The notes beneath the pieces were generated by a model that made no database searches, was not told where the DNA came from, and worked only from the letters and a program-made list of their open reading frames with translations. From contig CM114275.1 of assembly GCA_050084515.1 (NCBI GenBank), positions 27,652,001 through 27,716,000 of the forward strand: a DNA stretch of 64,000 nt, in the 5' to 3' direction. A program made the position numbers and the translations under genes. Of this stretch, positions 24,010-37,267 are shown piece after piece. The stretch is from Blasia pusilla. Its lineage: Eukaryota; Marchantiophyta; Marchantiopsida; Blasiales. Numbering within the stretch: the stretch's first letter is position 1; each line of letters starts with the position of its first letter.

Positions 24010-24960
24010 CATCCAACGTTGTAGGTATCGTCTATTGTAAGTAGACATTATCTCATTGATGAAACTTATGGATTGTTAGTCAATAACAATCTTTTTGAAT
24101 AGTCGCATACCTTGAAGTATCTCCATGTTGTACAATCACCAAGTTCTTAAACGTCATGGGCATAACTCTTCGAAACAACTAAATCCTTTGATAACATGCT
24201 CATATCCATATATCAGGGTCATTAAGGTTCAACATCTCACCAGCATCGCGTTGAATGACCGTGGGTAAATCAAGCTCTCAGTCATAGAGCAATAAGTACA
24301 ATCAACAAGATGCTAAAGATGCTTGCTTGCTGAATGTGTATCCCATGGCATGGCCAACCACGGCAACTGAAGGTTCAAATATCCTATATGACCTCTCTAC
24401 AAGCCATACTTACGTAAACCTCTCTTCACCGTCTGAACAACTCTCTCCACCAATCCATCTTTCTAAAGATGATCTTGCAAAAATAGTGCAGTGGTTGATT
24501 AGGGTCTAATCACACAAGGCATGAAACTTCCTACAAGACTCATTATCTGTAACTCTCCAACTCACGAAACCACTCTAGAGTTGCTCAAAGGAAGGATGTC
24601 TCTCAAGGCCTCTCCTCTTCCTTTATATACTTAGAGATAGGTACAATGAAGATAAATTAGTTTTACTTATCCTTACGCCACATGTCCTACTCTCATAGCA
24701 TGAGAGGATCTTCTTTGGACTTTAATGTCCCAACCTCATCCTTGTCTTCCTTTTCACCAACCTATGACTCCACTCACATCATGATAGATGAGCATTGCTC
24801 CAAGCCCCAACATACTCAAATATGTATGCAATTAGAAAGGACGTCCCTTGATAGGTCTCCTCAATATGAGCGCGGACCTCAACCTGTCCTTAAGCAATTG
24901 AAATACTCTCGCCTACTCATCCCCCTAGCGTCGCTCATAATCCAACTTGGTCAACAAGGT
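24010..24960 (-). pseudogene. RNase H fragment and integrase of copy 3
   Basis: The reverse complement of 24,781-24,960 matches 16,624-16,806 of copy 1 (RT tail and start of RNase H). From about 24,540 the integrase core (ALCD, TLINH), the segment MGYTFSKQASLAS and the LNLNDPDIW block follow. The segment missing from copy 1 is present here, so copy 3 is the better guide to integrase layout. Stops are frequent. Confidence 0.7.
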
Positions 24961-25279
24961 TAGTGGTTTTGCAATTGAACTAAACCCCTTGATATACCAT
25001 CGGTAAAATTTCACCAATCCCATGAATGCACAAACTCGACTCACATCCGTGGAGCATGAAATGTGTGGGATAGCCTCTACCTTCATCTATTGAACAACAA
25101 AGCTACCTGGGTATATCGTATGACCGAAGTAATCAATTTGGTCGTTGAATAACATGCACTTGCCTAGATGTAGCTTCAACCTATGTAACTGCAATCGTTG
25201 AACACCTCCTCTAAATATCGCTCATGCTCCTTAACCATGCCGATAAAGATTACGATATCATAAATGTAACACCTCATTA

Positions 25280-25860
25280 AATTGAGATCTACCAAGATCC
25301 TATCAATGACCCTCTTAAACTCTACCGATGCGTTCTTTAACCCAAATGGTAAGAACCATCATTAGCATAAACAATCCTTCCCATGAAGATTAATGCCCCA
25401 AAATGTTGTCTATTGCCTTTCCTCCACTCTGATAGGCAGATGATGGTATCCGACTCAGAATCCAAAATAAATTAAAGACCTTAATATGCCCAATAACATA
25501 AAGAGTGAGCACGACATACCTATTGGACTTCGTCCGTTGATTGATGGATCGATAGTCTCCACATATCCGCCTATCCATCCAATTGCCATGCACATCCTTT
25601 TTGGCGGGCATTATAGTGGCAGATATATTTTCTCCATGCGACATCTCCACCAGTCATGCTCCATTAACCAAGTCCTAGCTCATACTTTGATTCAGAGCTC
25701 TCTCCATATCACTATATATGTAGGGTTGTTGAAATATCGCCGTGTCGCTCAATGTAAATATATCCTAATATCCTTCAACGTATCCAAAGCATGCATATAA
25801 AATGCAAAACAACTCCTATGACTCTTGAGAAACTAGTGTATCTAGCGTCGATCTTCTCCT
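25280..25860 (-). pseudogene. Protease-RT tether and reverse transcriptase of copy 3
   Basis: A tether absent from copy 1 (CFAFYMHALDTLKDIRI near 25,780) leads into RT, where MPAKKDVHGNWMDRRICGDY and AIGHIKVF-type segments are readable (open frame 25,650-25,390). Frameshifts and stops are frequent. This segment shows what normally lies between the methyltransferase end and RT: copy 1 has lost about 250-300 bp here. Confidence 0.75.
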
Positions 25861-25989
25861 ATCAACTTAGGGCCCATATTTAGCTCATAAGTCTCCATCG
25901 CGACTATTGTAAGACTCTTCGACATGGGTATCCGTGGTTACTATGGTACAATTCCATCTCGAACAACAAAACTTGACTAGTCCCCTACA

Positions 25990-26340
25990 TCCAACTCCAA
26001 GCGCTCCTATGCTGCTCAATTACTCCTAAAATGATAATCCATGTCAAGCTATTCAAATTCGTTGCCTCTACGCTCGCCGCATCCAAGAATACTATAGGGC
26101 CAATCCATGCACACACTTGATGTGCACTCGTCACTGCTCCCGACAATGAATCGCCCAAGATTGGTACATTCTCTAGAATGTAAGTTGGAGAACATGACTG
26201 ATTTTCCTAAAAGTGCCCCAAGATGCACATCATCTCCCAAAATAACTTGGACCATGTGTTAGCTAAACCACTACCTCATCCAGAACTTGATTGGCCCTAA
26301 CATGGCCAATCTGCAGTGACCAAATCAAGGGTCCCCACCC
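25990..26340 (-). pseudogene. Methyltransferase domain fragment of copy 3
   Basis: On the minus strand the motif IV Pro-Cys survives in DWPC near 26,300, followed by a stop where copy 1 has Gln. Then come LANT, LFWEMM, a motif VI block YILENVPILGDS, and VFLDAASVE. Directly after DAASV the sequence jumps to NLNSLTWIIIL, which equals the end of the copy 1 domain (DLNCLTWILIF). About 385 bp covering the region before motifs IX/X has thus been deleted. The open frame at 26,049-26,255 here is a different, non-native frame. Confidence 0.8.
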
Positions 26341-27740
26341 AATCCAAGTTTTGGAAATTCACTTAAGATTTCACCATGAATTTTTTTCATAGGATACTTT
26401 CTTGTAGTCTTTAGCCATTCATACTAGTTAGCATGTATGTACAAAGCACAAAAAGGGAATTTTTGGCAAAGTAATTTAGAAAGAATCTCCTCCTTTCCAA
26501 TATTTTCCTTCGTTCCTTTCATATGGAGTTTCCGCAACTTGGGCTAAGCCATTCGGGGGTTCCTTAGAGATTGATTCACTCTTCGATTTTCTTAAAAGAG
26601 TAGTAACATCTCACTCCTTTAAGTAACCCCGCTCCTGCGTAAAAATTGAAGTAATACCCCAATCCTATGTAAAGTTTAAAAGAACGCTCCACTCCTCAAC
26701 AAATGTTGAAAGAACATCCCAATCCTTTAGAAAGATTGAAGAACTATCCAAATCCTTCTTAAAATAACATTCATTTTTCATTACTTCAACTTCCCCTCTC
26801 CCAAAATTCGAATTCATTTTCCCTATGAAAAAGGGTCCAACTTGAATCAAGGGTTAAAATACTACCCTTGTTACTATTTTGTATTCTTATGCATATTGGG
26901 TTGACAAAAGAAATATAAGTGAATTTCGTATTATTGTACCATGCATGCTAGTTGAACAAGGGTAAGTTTGTCTTCTTAATTTGTTTCGAAGTATGCCTTA
27001 AATGGATGTAAGATAGGTGCTAATAAACCCTAGCCTAAAATGGTGTTAAAAGTTGGAAAGTGCTCCTCTTTTGATTGTAAATAGATAGATGAAATAATAA
27101 TGTATCATTTGAGCTTCCCTAGGAGATTAACTGCGGATGTTTAGCAATTCACTTGAGATTTCCTCATGAAATGACTCCAATTAAATCCATGCGATGCATA
27201 GTCCAATAAAAATATAAATTTTGGCCACATAGTGGAAGTTATTACACCCCATTCCTCCTATTAACACCCCACTCTCCCATGCATGAAACCTCATTCTTTG
27301 TAGCGATTAAAACGTCTTCCAAATTTTTGGCCACAAAAACTACTAATTGGAATAGGTAAGGACTTACTTATGAAAAAATATAATATATTATTAATCTAAA
27401 TAATTAAAAGAGGATGGTTTACAAGAAATCCTCCTCACATGTCGACACTTATTTTTTTAGAGTCTTCTATGATGATCATAAAGTTCCTTTATGATCGACA
27501 TCATTTAAAGATGATAATTAAATTAAGGGGAATTCTTAACTACTAGTCTATCTTATTGCAAGGTAATTCCGTTTTCCTATACCTATGGAGTTATTTTGTC
27601 CTACTTAGATAGGATCTCTTGGATTTGTTCTCTCCCCATAAATTTGGTGAGTACACTATCATTTCAAAGAAGGTATTTTATTTGAGATTTTTAACATCAA
27701 ATTATCATACATTCTCATACAATATTTTAAAAACTTTGAC
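26341..27740. other. AT-rich intergenic sequence
   Basis: No coding domain was recognised. A short word cluster near 26,357 (AATTCACTTAAGATTTC) recurs near 27,147 in diverged form. Runs of CTCCTTT/ATCCTTT-type words occur at 26,600-26,770. Confidence 0.3.
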
Positions 27741-28318
27741 TAGTATCCACTCTCCCATTTAACGCCCTTGGAGACGCAACAACCTCCGTGGACAAGACCC
27801 CGGGAAAGAAAAAAAAGCCGGGTCATACAAACCGTCGATTCGATGAATCGAAGGCTGAGACTCAGTCGATTGAAGTCCGGCGCTACTACTTCCGACGTCG
27901 CGCGCTGGCTTGAACACGATCCTCACGGCAAAGGAAACGAGTTCGAAGCCTCCGGTGCCGAGACGCTTGCGAAATGCGAAGTTTAAACAATGCATTTCCA
28001 TTTAATTATACGTAATTACTTTATTTTTTTGAAATAACGCAAGGAATTAGGGTTCGTTGCGCGAGCAGTAGTCCACGAACGGGAGGGAAGCAGCGTAGGG
28101 AGGGAGCGGGAGTGCGAAGGATGTTGGAGCAAGCGAGTCAGTGAGCGGACGAGCTTGAAAGAAACCACGACAAATTTTGGAAATTTGCGGATCGATGCGT
28201 GTTTCTATTGCGCGAAAGGATCAGGCATAAGCCGCAAGAAAATAGTGTGTCCGAGCAGACCGGCTGCGACTTTCTTCTTGTCGACATTGTCGGAAGAGGG
28301 AAATAGCGAGTAGCAGCT
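27741..28318 (+). promoter_or_regulatory. SmD1 promoter and 5' leader with telo-box
   Basis: GC-rich DNA begins at about 27,760 after AT-rich sequence. A telo-box (TTAGGGTT, 28,047-28,054) lies about 270 bp before the start codon. Telo-boxes are typical of plant promoters for translation and RNA-processing genes. The open frames at 27,759-28,001 have no recognised homology. Confidence 0.5.
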
Positions 28319-29905
28319 ATGAAGCTCGTCAGGTGAGGACCACTTATCGCGTTTGCCTAGGCGTATTTTTCTGCTCTTTGCGAGCTGTGAAGAAATGATT
28401 GGGTGAGGTTTAGGCTCCGAGTCAGGGTGGTCCCGAGGTTTGTGCTAACCGAAGTATCGGACCGACGATATGTTACGGGGTTGATGGAACGCAGCGTCGG
28501 TCTTTCGCGGGGTGGTAAGGAATCCCACGTGACCTTTTATTCATATGTGGAATTGCGGGCCGAGCAGTTGTCCTGTCCCAGGACGCAGCGAGAATGGTCA
28601 TTGCGTGAATTTCTCATGCAATTTGTCCTTTCGGTATTCTCAGCGACTTGTTATGTCTTCGTTAGTGTGCTCTACAAGCCATGAGCAGTTCTTTTGGCTT
28701 AACGTCTTTACCTTGGGTACGATTGAATACGTACAGGTTTTTGATGAAGTTGAACAACGAGACCGTGTCGATCGAGCTGAAGAACGGGACGATTGTTCAT
28801 GGAACTATCACAGGTGTGAGCCTTGAGAACTTTATTGTTCTCCTTACCCCATCGTGTTCTGTCTAAAAATTTCGCAGAATTCTTCTAAAAACTGCAAGAA
28901 CTTAAAGCGAAAACTGCTCGAACATTTCGTAGTGTACCTTTTGTCTAGGCACACATCAGTGGAATGGAAGAAGTCTTAACATGGCGTTTTGTCCCAACAA
29001 ACCCCACAGTTCACTCAGTGAGCAAGCTTGATCTGGATCTTTTAATTAAATCATTAAGAGGAAAACTTAAGAAGCGGTTCCATACAATGGTTGGTTTGAA
29101 GTGACGGTGTTTTGAATTAAGGTGAATAAGCTGCAGTAGACCTTATACACTGCGCCTCCAAGGTCTTGGATAATGGAGGATGTTCCAAATTCGAAGTGAT
29201 TCTTGCACAGGCCTTCCAATGCCCGTGATTGCCGGAACACCAATTAAATATTTTGGACGTTGTGGCTTGATGGTCTTCAAGGATCATTTGTCTCCATGCC
29301 CCGCCTTTTATTGAACGAGACTTCTCATACCCATGCCCTTATTTGATCGCTTGAACTTCCGGGATCACCTCAACATTCATCATCGTTTAGATTTCCCAGA
29401 CGCACGTCTGACGCCGTGTGGGGACTCTTCGGTGGTTCTAGTCGCAACACTTCGTGGGGGGAGGGCTGTTGACTTGCCTGGATCTTGCTGCAGGTGTGGA
29501 TATTAGTATGAACACGCATTTGAAGACGGTGAAGCTGACTTTGAGAGGGAAAAACCCAGTCACTCTTGATCATCTCAGCATACGAGGCAACAACATCCGC
29601 TACTACATTCTCCCTGACAGCTTGAATCTTGATACACTTCTGGTGGATGACACCCCCAGAGTGAAAGCGAAGAAACCTTCTGCCGGTATACTTAGAACCA
29701 GACAACTTAACATATGTGCAGTTAATTCGAGAAGTTTATATCATTCATTCTTTTGTGATGTCAGTTGCTCTGATCAGTTAGTGTAGGGAATGTAAAGTGG
29801 CTCATCTAAAACAACTCTAATGGTGTTTTTCCTTCCATGACAGGCAAACCCGTGGGTAGGGGAAGGGGGAGGGGCAGAGGAAGAGGACGTGGTCGCGGTC
29901 GGTAG
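28319..29905 (+). CDS. SMD1: Small nuclear ribonucleoprotein Sm D1, four exons
   Basis: Exons are 28,319-28,332, 28,737-28,813, 29,494-29,685 and 29,844-29,905, all with GT-AG introns (404, 680 and 158 bp) and phases that join exactly. The product is 114 residues, close to the usual 114-119. It shows [20 protein letters not shown] from the start, then [13 protein letters not shown] (Sm motif 1), [20 protein letters not shown] (Sm motif 2) and a C-terminal (GR)n tail. The protein is one of seven Sm subunits that form the ring on U1, U2, U4 and U5 snRNAs for pre-mRNA splicing; the GR tail is the usual site of arginine methylation. A longer frame starting upstream in intron 1 (28,681) is a by-product of the exon. 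This is the only clearly intact housekeeping gene in the window. Confidence 0.97.
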
Positions 29906-32900
29906 TTGGACCTTGATTATCACTCTCTGGTGGGGGAAATTCCAATCATTTTTTGCTTAGCATCCGTCTAGGAGGATCTTCTCATCATTGCTGTGTGGTA
30001 AGCTGGGTGAGTACCCCAGCGAAGATTTACCAGGGCTTTTCTGTCTGTTTTCCACACTTGAGAACTCGAAGCAGTAGGCTGTCAACGGAACAGGTTATTG
30101 AGGGCTGAATGTGCACTTTTGTTCTCCTTAGTTTTCAGACTGATGCACTTGAGTTATGTGTAGTTCAGTAGATTCGATTTTGAACCTTACAGTGGAGTAT
30201 CAAATTTAGGATTTGAGATGGGAGTAAAACCTTGATGTTGCAATGAGGGAGTTTTTACCATATGGAAAGATTCAAGTTGCGGATGGTAAGCAAAATTTAG
30301 TTGGATGTATTTGTAGGTTTGGTGTACCACTGCGTTCTCTGGTGCAAAAGAGTGAACTATCTGCTTGCAGATTACTGAGGTTGTGCATCGACTTCTGGTG
30401 AAGCCTGGCAAAGGAATTTTGTTTCATTTCCGTCTTAAGTAAGTTACAGCTGGAAGATCAACACAAGGTATTGCGACTTGGGAAGAGAGAGTAGTCGACC
30501 TTTCTGTTCATATGCTGAAAGAATGTTTGTGGCCAAAAAAATTATCAGCATCCTTTACATACTTGCTTGGTGCTTTGTGTCATCTCTATATCGGTCTACC
30601 TGATTCTGTTATCTGGGCACAGTAACCATGGATTGCACCACACATTGTTGCTTGATATCCCCCAAGTAGTCATGGTTTCAACTTCCATGAAAATTTGTAG
30701 AGTAACCGGACTTTGGTGCTACAGGGATTGTCACAGCCACCTGGGTTTTTGAGTTGAGAATATGATAAGTGTGCTTTGCCGAGTGTCTTTACTTTCAAGG
30801 ATGATTAACCTCTCTGGCGCTAAGAAACAGGGTCAAGGTTTTAGATGTGGTTGGGATTGTTAAAGGGACAAAAGATGCCCACAATTTATGTGAATAATGA
30901 AGTCTTTAGAATCCAGATTTGGGTTGCCAGACCTGACAGTGTTCAGAAGTTGCCTCACTCTTGGACGAGGTGAAAGTGATGTGGCTCTGGACTCTGAAAC
31001 AGATGGGGACCATTTGGACGCACGTTTTTTAGGTGGCAGTCGCTCTCTTTAGCTAATTAGAGCTTGTCACATTGATCTCATGTTACTGTAGTTTATTGCA
31101 CTTGACCAAATGCTCCTGAGGTAAACAGGTGAAATATGCCAGGTAAAGTTTGGATTCTATAAGCATGCCAATGGAGTGGGAATTTAAGCGTGTCTTCTTT
31201 GTTCTTGTAGATGTGTGACAGGATGTCAATGATGGCTTCTCATGTCTTCTGAATTAGTGGCCTACAGCTGTGTTTTGGTTCTACCGAGCCTCTGGGCTGT
31301 GCTCCGGCTCTGAACATGTTCGGTTCTGATCAGTGGTGATACGGATGCTCCTTGCCAGAAATAGGATTTTACGACGATGTAAAGCACTTTCACTCTATCA
31401 AGAAGATGAAATGATGTTGGCCATGGTCAGTGGAGTGATGTAGACAGTCGGTCTGCAACTGTAGAGAGACATAGGCAAATGGATGTTCCAGATTTTCTAC
31501 CCTTCCAAGTCCCACTTCGATAGACCAACAAATGAAGAAAGTTGGTTGGTTAGTTTCATTTTGAGATGTGCTAGCTGCCTCAACGGGAAGATTTGAAGGT
31601 GAGCATGGCAGGTCCAAGAGCACCAGGTGGATGATTCTGTTACATCTTTATTGTCTACTCTCCAACATCACTGTTGCTTCCTGTTTTGGCCCAAATTACG
31701 TCATTGACTGAACCTCTAAAACCTGAAGATGACGAATAGCCAGTTTGCATGCACATGCATTTTAGAATTATCAATAGAAGTTCGGTAGTGATGTCTGTGC
31801 AGTTCTGACTGGAGTAGAGCATCTTAGACCCTCCTATATCACCGTCGCCATTCTCTGTCATTAGCATGCGCTGTTTGGGAAGAACGTTATCATACTACTC
31901 TCCGTAGTTCCGTTTTCTTCAAAGTGGTCTAATAATACATCGTTCAGGAATATATGGTATGGTAGCCCGTGTTATGCACAGGGCATATTATCATTCAGCC
32001 CTGAAATAAATAAATGAACGTATTCTTGCGTTCCCACTATTGAATCAATAAGTTATCCATCATTGGTCCCTAGGGGATCGTTTCGTGTCCAGCTAAATGC
32101 CATGATCCTATGGCCATGCTGCCCGCTCACGACACGAGAACCACGGTGATAGGCGGTGTTGACGACTGCTAGTCGTGGGAATGCCTGAGGCAAGAGGGGT
32201 TTCTCCGATGTAGACGTTCCAATTTTTGAACATAAATGGTCAGAATTACCGAAATGAAGGATCAATTACTGCCGCATTTTATGCAGAAATTTAGGGATCT
32301 TCCAACGGAAAGACTTCGAAGCGTTCACCTTTCGAGTGGGAAGAAGGGAACGAGAGCTTCCAAGGTTCTAGAATTGTCCACTGAGATAATAACTGTCTCA
32401 TAGTTCTCACGTCAAGTCTGCTATGGTAGACGTGGGAAGATTATGTCACATTCCGACTTGCTGAGGAGGGACGGAAAGATGTGCCTTCGAGAAGCGGTAT
32501 GGTGCTGAATCCTGGTCACGGAGCACTACGGCCCCCCAGGAGCTCGAATGTCTCACACCCGAGTAGCCTGATTTCACGGGCGTCGTGGGAAGCTGGACTT
32601 CATTGAAATGCAAACTTTGCCGTTGACGACTTGTCGTGAGGTATCACATGTATAGACCACAGCTACACGTACTTTCCCTTTAAATGACTCACGTGGATGG
32701 ATCCCAATTTTACCCGGTCGGATTCATCCAACGATTTCCACACAAGTTTTAGTCTGCGTACGCATGATAACTGCCACGCTTTGACGAGAATCCTCGTCAT
32801 CCCCGCTGTACACGCCGGACTAGCAGTTTGTTGTTGGAGTCCGCTTACAGGGGATGTTACACGTCGACTAATCGGTCGACAAAGAAGCTACATGGAGCGT

Positions 32901-33860
32901 CGACATCATCCCAAGCCCCAAGGAAAGATTATCTCTTCCCTTCGTATGTGTGTGGGATCTGAGTGAATCTTTAGAACCGGTGTTACAACGAAGCTCGAGA
33001 CCATGTGTAACCCCGAGAAATGCGGTCCGGCGACGCTTGCGAAGACGTCATTTCCATCGTAGAGATACTGCGAAGCGAAGAACTGCTTGACAGTGTTGCC
33101 ACATCGTGAAACTTGCGTTGCTTCCCGCGATGACTCCGTCAAGATTTTCTAGAATCGTCAAACCAAATTCTCGAGATACGAACACAAGCTCCCTCAAATT
33201 CAATACGCAAAAATAACTACGAGGATTAAGCGGGGAGCGCCGTCGCAAACGTCAAAGGAGACATTGATGATGCTGGTGTCGGAATCGCCACGTCCACCGG
33301 CGCACCCCGCTGCGATCGCGCAACGCCATCTCTGCCAAACTGTCCCACACAAGCGCAGGTCTCATCCTCGAATCTACATACATACGCTCGGAATGCGCAC
33401 CAGACAGTACTCACATGTCTGTATTCCTATGTACCGCGTTACATACGCGCGTTTAGGGTACCTCCTCCTCCTCCTCTGCATCTCAAAGGGTCTGGGGCAA
33501 GCTCTCGCCCTCTCTCCCTCTCCGTCTCTCTAGCCATAGCGTAACTCGGGCTAAACTAAAAGAACTACTGTAAACTACCTATCAGCCTTTACCGTCGTTG
33601 TGCTTCAACTGATTCCGTTGTCTCCTTTAATTTATTCATTATTTATTATTCAACCCTTACGGAATCGAATGTACGGCGAAGATTTGATCCGATGATCAGT
33701 ACGCACCTTCGATGATTGGAGTGTTAGCGTGCCGACTTCTTGAGGACGAGTAAATTTCCCATACGTTTCATGATAAGGTTTTAACGGCGTCTCGTCTCAT
33801 CGGAAACTGGTCTTCCCAAAAAATCATGGACCTCTAGAGACCCAAAGCCCAAAGTACTTG
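29906..33860. other. SmD1 3' region and unassigned sequence
   Basis: The first few hundred bases are probably SmD1 3' UTR. Composition to about 33,500 is near 45% GC with short open frames on both strands (for example 31,655-31,867 minus and 32,697-32,966 plus), but no protein or RNA family was recognised. There may be an unrecognised gene at 32.0-33.5 kb, where GC and CpG content rise. Confidence 0.3.
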
Positions 33861-34016
33861 ATTCCATTTCTCTCATTAATTTTATGAATAAATCATTGTG
33901 GCCTCACACACTAGTAAGTCCTATGGAATCCACTTCGTTCGTTTTTACTCTTGTTTTTTAAGAGATGCCTGCATGCACTCTTATATATCTCCTCTTTTTA
34001 TCATCTATGAAAAAGG

Positions 34017-34892
34017 AAGATGCACTTCGATAAAAACGAGTGATGGAAAACCCATCGGAAGTACAAAAGAGGGGGACTCAAAGAGTCAAAACCTGAAGGC
34101 CACAACAAGACCAGAAAAGGAAGAAGGGGGCATTCCCCCTAACATTTAAACTCACCAACAAAGCAGAGATAATATCAGCAACAACAAGAGAGCTATGACT
34201 ACTACTAAGTGGGCCTCTAGCGCGGCGTCTCCCACACCTGAGCCCGCCGCAAAATCCCATTAGCCTGGCACGCGCAACGCTATGGAGACCGCGCCTACAA
34301 TACAGAATCGCAGAGCTAAGGACAACCCATTTTCGAGTGGAGATGATGGGCGCGAGTCGTAAGGAACAAGTCGAACCTCTCCCCATAGCCCCATACATCT
34401 CTATGGCCGGGGGATGAAGATGTGTCCTCGTGTAGTCGATTTGTAGATATGTGTCTTCTTCACCGCCGCCGCCGCCGCTCCTTGTAGCATTCGCCCTTGG
34501 GCCACCACTTGGGCTCGCACTGCCTCCCGCGTAGGATCTGTGACTACCACGTCCGCCACAACCACCTCAGCCTCACGTGTCATGTAGAGATCGGCACGAA
34601 TGAGGGAATCCCGCATGGAGTAGTGCCTCTCTCTCTGCACATGGAAGCCACTCTCCGGAGCAATACTGAACATGATATCCCGCACTACATCGTGAGTGGC
34701 TATCCTCTCACCCCCAACTGGACAGCGTGCCAAATGCACACCAAGTGGATCCAGGCTCCGGCGACACTCGCAGTGTGTCGAACCAACCACCGATGGTTGG
34801 GGGAGGCCCAAGCGGAACCGCATCGCTGTGGAGAGGAGGAGAAAGAGAAGGACAAGCACATGGGGGACCTCGTATACATCAAAAAAATCCAT
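34017..34892 (-). mobile_element. LINE 3' end with CCHC and possible endonuclease, copy A
   Basis: On the minus strand an open frame (34,892-34,401) reads RLGLPQPSV, a zinc-type block CECRRSLDPLGVHLARC, then GGERIATHDVVRD and RADLYMTREAEVVVADVVVTDP. This is the C-terminal layout of LINE polyproteins in which a CCHC finger is followed by a restriction-enzyme-like endonuclease (D...D-V...D-P pattern). The RT itself is absent, so the copy is 5'-truncated, as is usual for LINEs. After a frame break the coding similarity to copy B continues (LMGFCGGL, FFLFWSCCGLQVLTL). Similarity with copy B ends at 34,017 in ATCGAAGTGCATCTT; no poly(A) follows. Confidence 0.7.
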
Positions 34893-35687
34893 TAAATAAG
34901 AGGATCCTAAATCTTTCGTCGTATTTACAAAGACGACAGGAAAGGACGCAGGCTTGAAAACTTCGTCGACTACATAAACAAGAGGTTCTAATTTCTAACT
35001 CCATCGCTGGCATATGATGGCGGTTGGGTTTGCAAAAGCTTTAATTCATCCTTGAGATCGTAATACGATCAACATTTGATTAAGTGGGCCGTATGAGGCC
35101 TTTCCCAAGCAGACCTTCGGATCCGATTGGACGGGAAATAGGATGGAGAGGTTCTAATTAATGTTACGCCTAGAAACTGAATTCCGGATGCCATAAAGTT
35201 CATAGCACTCACATGGAAGAATACACCATCAGGTTTATTAGGCGTTGCATTGTGGAGAGAACGACTCCCAACTTACACACGTGGATGGATAGATTATGAC
35301 GAACTATGACGACTAGTGTGCGGCCCTTTGAGAGGGGGAGAAAACTAATTATAAACATGTGTAGAGACAGGTGGATAAGTTAGATGGAGAGGGAAATAAT
35401 TTTGAGTATTTGTAGGGGTACAAAGAGAAAAAGAGAAAAATCGGCGGAAGAAGAGAAACTTTGTTCGCCTGACTAAAGGGTCTCAAATAAACAGATGTAA
35501 ACTATCGATGGAGATAGAAGGCGAGCCATATAATTTCTATTTTGGACTTATTGTTTATTTGCATCATTGTTTTAACTTCTCTCCGTCCCCTTAATTTAAA
35601 ATTTTGAAATAAAACATCTCAGCAAAAGGAGAGGTGTTAACCTAAGAGGAGGGATCCTCTCTTAATAGTATAGATATAATGATGTAA

Positions 35688-35691
<4 letters not shown>

Positions 35692-35731
<40 letters not shown>
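35692..35731. repeat. (AT)n microsatellite
   Basis: About 20 uninterrupted TA/AT units. Immediately to the left, the minus strand reads TCTATACTATTAAGAGAGG, which resembles a plant Helitron 5' terminus. Confidence 0.95.
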
Positions 35732-35732
<1 letters not shown>

Positions 35733-37229
35733 TTGTATTATTCTTGTAGAACCTTATGTCACAATGCTTGCCTCAAATTCTAGACATTTGTCCAAAGGCT
35801 TCATATGTTAGTTTTTCAATTCTTGGCCTTGCCAAAAATTTCCCACCAGAAGCATTTTTATATCAAATTTCCATCATCAGAAATATTCATGCAGAATTAT
35901 CCCAAAGTTTTTTAATCGTATTTTTTTGCATGTCGGAGCCATTTTGTAAAAAATAACAATAATTTTTGTTCGATAGTTAGAATTTCATACTTATGGGTCC
36001 TCTAAGGACAAACAATATTTTTTACTCGACTCTCTCTTCTGCCACTTTTGAAACCTTCCAATACATCACTTCCTTTTTTATTCAAAAAGATTCCTTAAAC
36101 TTAAAATGACATTTGATAATTTTAAAACTAATTATCATTTTAGGAGGAAATTTCGAGTTGTATTACCAAACATCGTATGAAAAATCATGTTTGTTACGGT
36201 CTCTACATACACTCAATTTTTTTCTCATTATCTATTCTTTCAGCATAATAATTAATTTCTCTCTCAAATTTATAGGTACGAGGTAGATGAAGAACGAGAC
36301 GATGCCGGAGAAAAAGAGGAGGACACCCGCAGAGAATGCTATAGATGACAATACCACGGCGGTTTCCCGTCCATCCGTCGGCAATTCAAATCGAAATATG
36401 CCCCACGATGATGAGCATCGGAATGCTCCGATGTGTGACGGCCAAATCGTCGTCTCGGCCTCCGGCGCCCGGCGTAATGGGATCCATCGTTCGTACAAAC
36501 AACAGCAGTCCGCGATCCGTGAACCTGGCAGAGCGCGAATGATGATGATCATGAAGGGCCGAGCCCGAGTGCGCCACATTTATTGTCGCACATCCTTTTC
36601 CTTGTGAAGGGCCTTTCCAGGAGGATCGTACGGTGGCTGTCTGTCTGCGCAGGGCAGGAATGGGGGACTCGCTGACCGCCTTCCGCATCTCCGGGCAACT
36701 TTCTCTCTTTCTTTTTCTTCTTGTGTGTGGAGGATTCATTTTCATTTTTATTCGCTTGTAGGGGTGACTTCGCCCCCTACAAGTTCCTGTTTTCTTCTTT
36801 TTTTAAAAATATTCCGGTGATATCATTGGCCTGCTCAAAGTTTGCTTTGGGGCGGGAGCCGTTGGAGGACACATGGTCTCTAACGAATATTTAAAATTAC
36901 TATTATAAAACTTATGTGGGAGGAGAGAGGATGACGGGTTACCAACCAACAATGAGGTTTGGGGTTATCTCCCTATACATCTATTTTCGCTTATTATGAA
37001 ACTTATGCGATGCCGTTGGTCCTATTAATTTAATATAAGAAGAGGATTGAAAACATGGGTGTCAACCTTGGAAACGATTTTTCTTATCTCGTCTTCTTTT
37101 GATTCATTAGAAGAAATAATACATATTTGAACGGTTATTTTCTTGGGCCATTTTGAGGTGCCCTAATAGACATGGGATTGCATATGCACCATGGGGTATA
37201 TTTATGGTGATGACCATGCTATGTAGTAT

Positions 37230-37267
37230 ACATGGTACCTCCATAGGTACCTATGAAGGTACCATGT
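37230..37267. repeat. 38-bp near-perfect palindrome
   Basis: The stretch reads the same on both strands except for one mismatched pair. It contains three GGTACC words (at the centre and in each arm). Confidence 0.9.

Larger units (their letters stand above)
23713..26340 (-). mobile_element. Methyltransferase gypsy element, copy 3 (methyltransferase to PHD end)
   Basis: Read on the minus strand from 26,340: methyltransferase from just before motif IV, protease-RT tether, RT, part of RNase H, integrase, and a PHD-finger-like C-terminus with a stop at 23,713. It matches copy 1 from about 15,127 onward. Between about 24,540 and 24,780 most of RNase H and the integrase N-terminus are missing or unrecognisable. 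Many stops and frameshifts are present. The LTR-like repeat follows at 23,525. Confidence 0.82.

Noticed and set aside
26049-26255. 68-codon minus-strand open frame that first looked like a protease fragment
   Set aside because: The neighbouring frame of the same DNA encodes the methyltransferase motif VI block (YILENVPILGDS), so this frame is an accident.
28681-28866. 61-codon frame starting upstream of SmD1 exon 2
   Set aside because: It runs through the 3' end of intron 1 into exon 2; the spliced gene model from 28,319 explains the sequence better.
36232-36745. Overlapping open frames in a GC-richer island, one with a hydrophobic segment
   Set aside because: Frames on both strands are about equally long, and no motif or splice evidence favours any of them, so it is described only as unassigned sequence.
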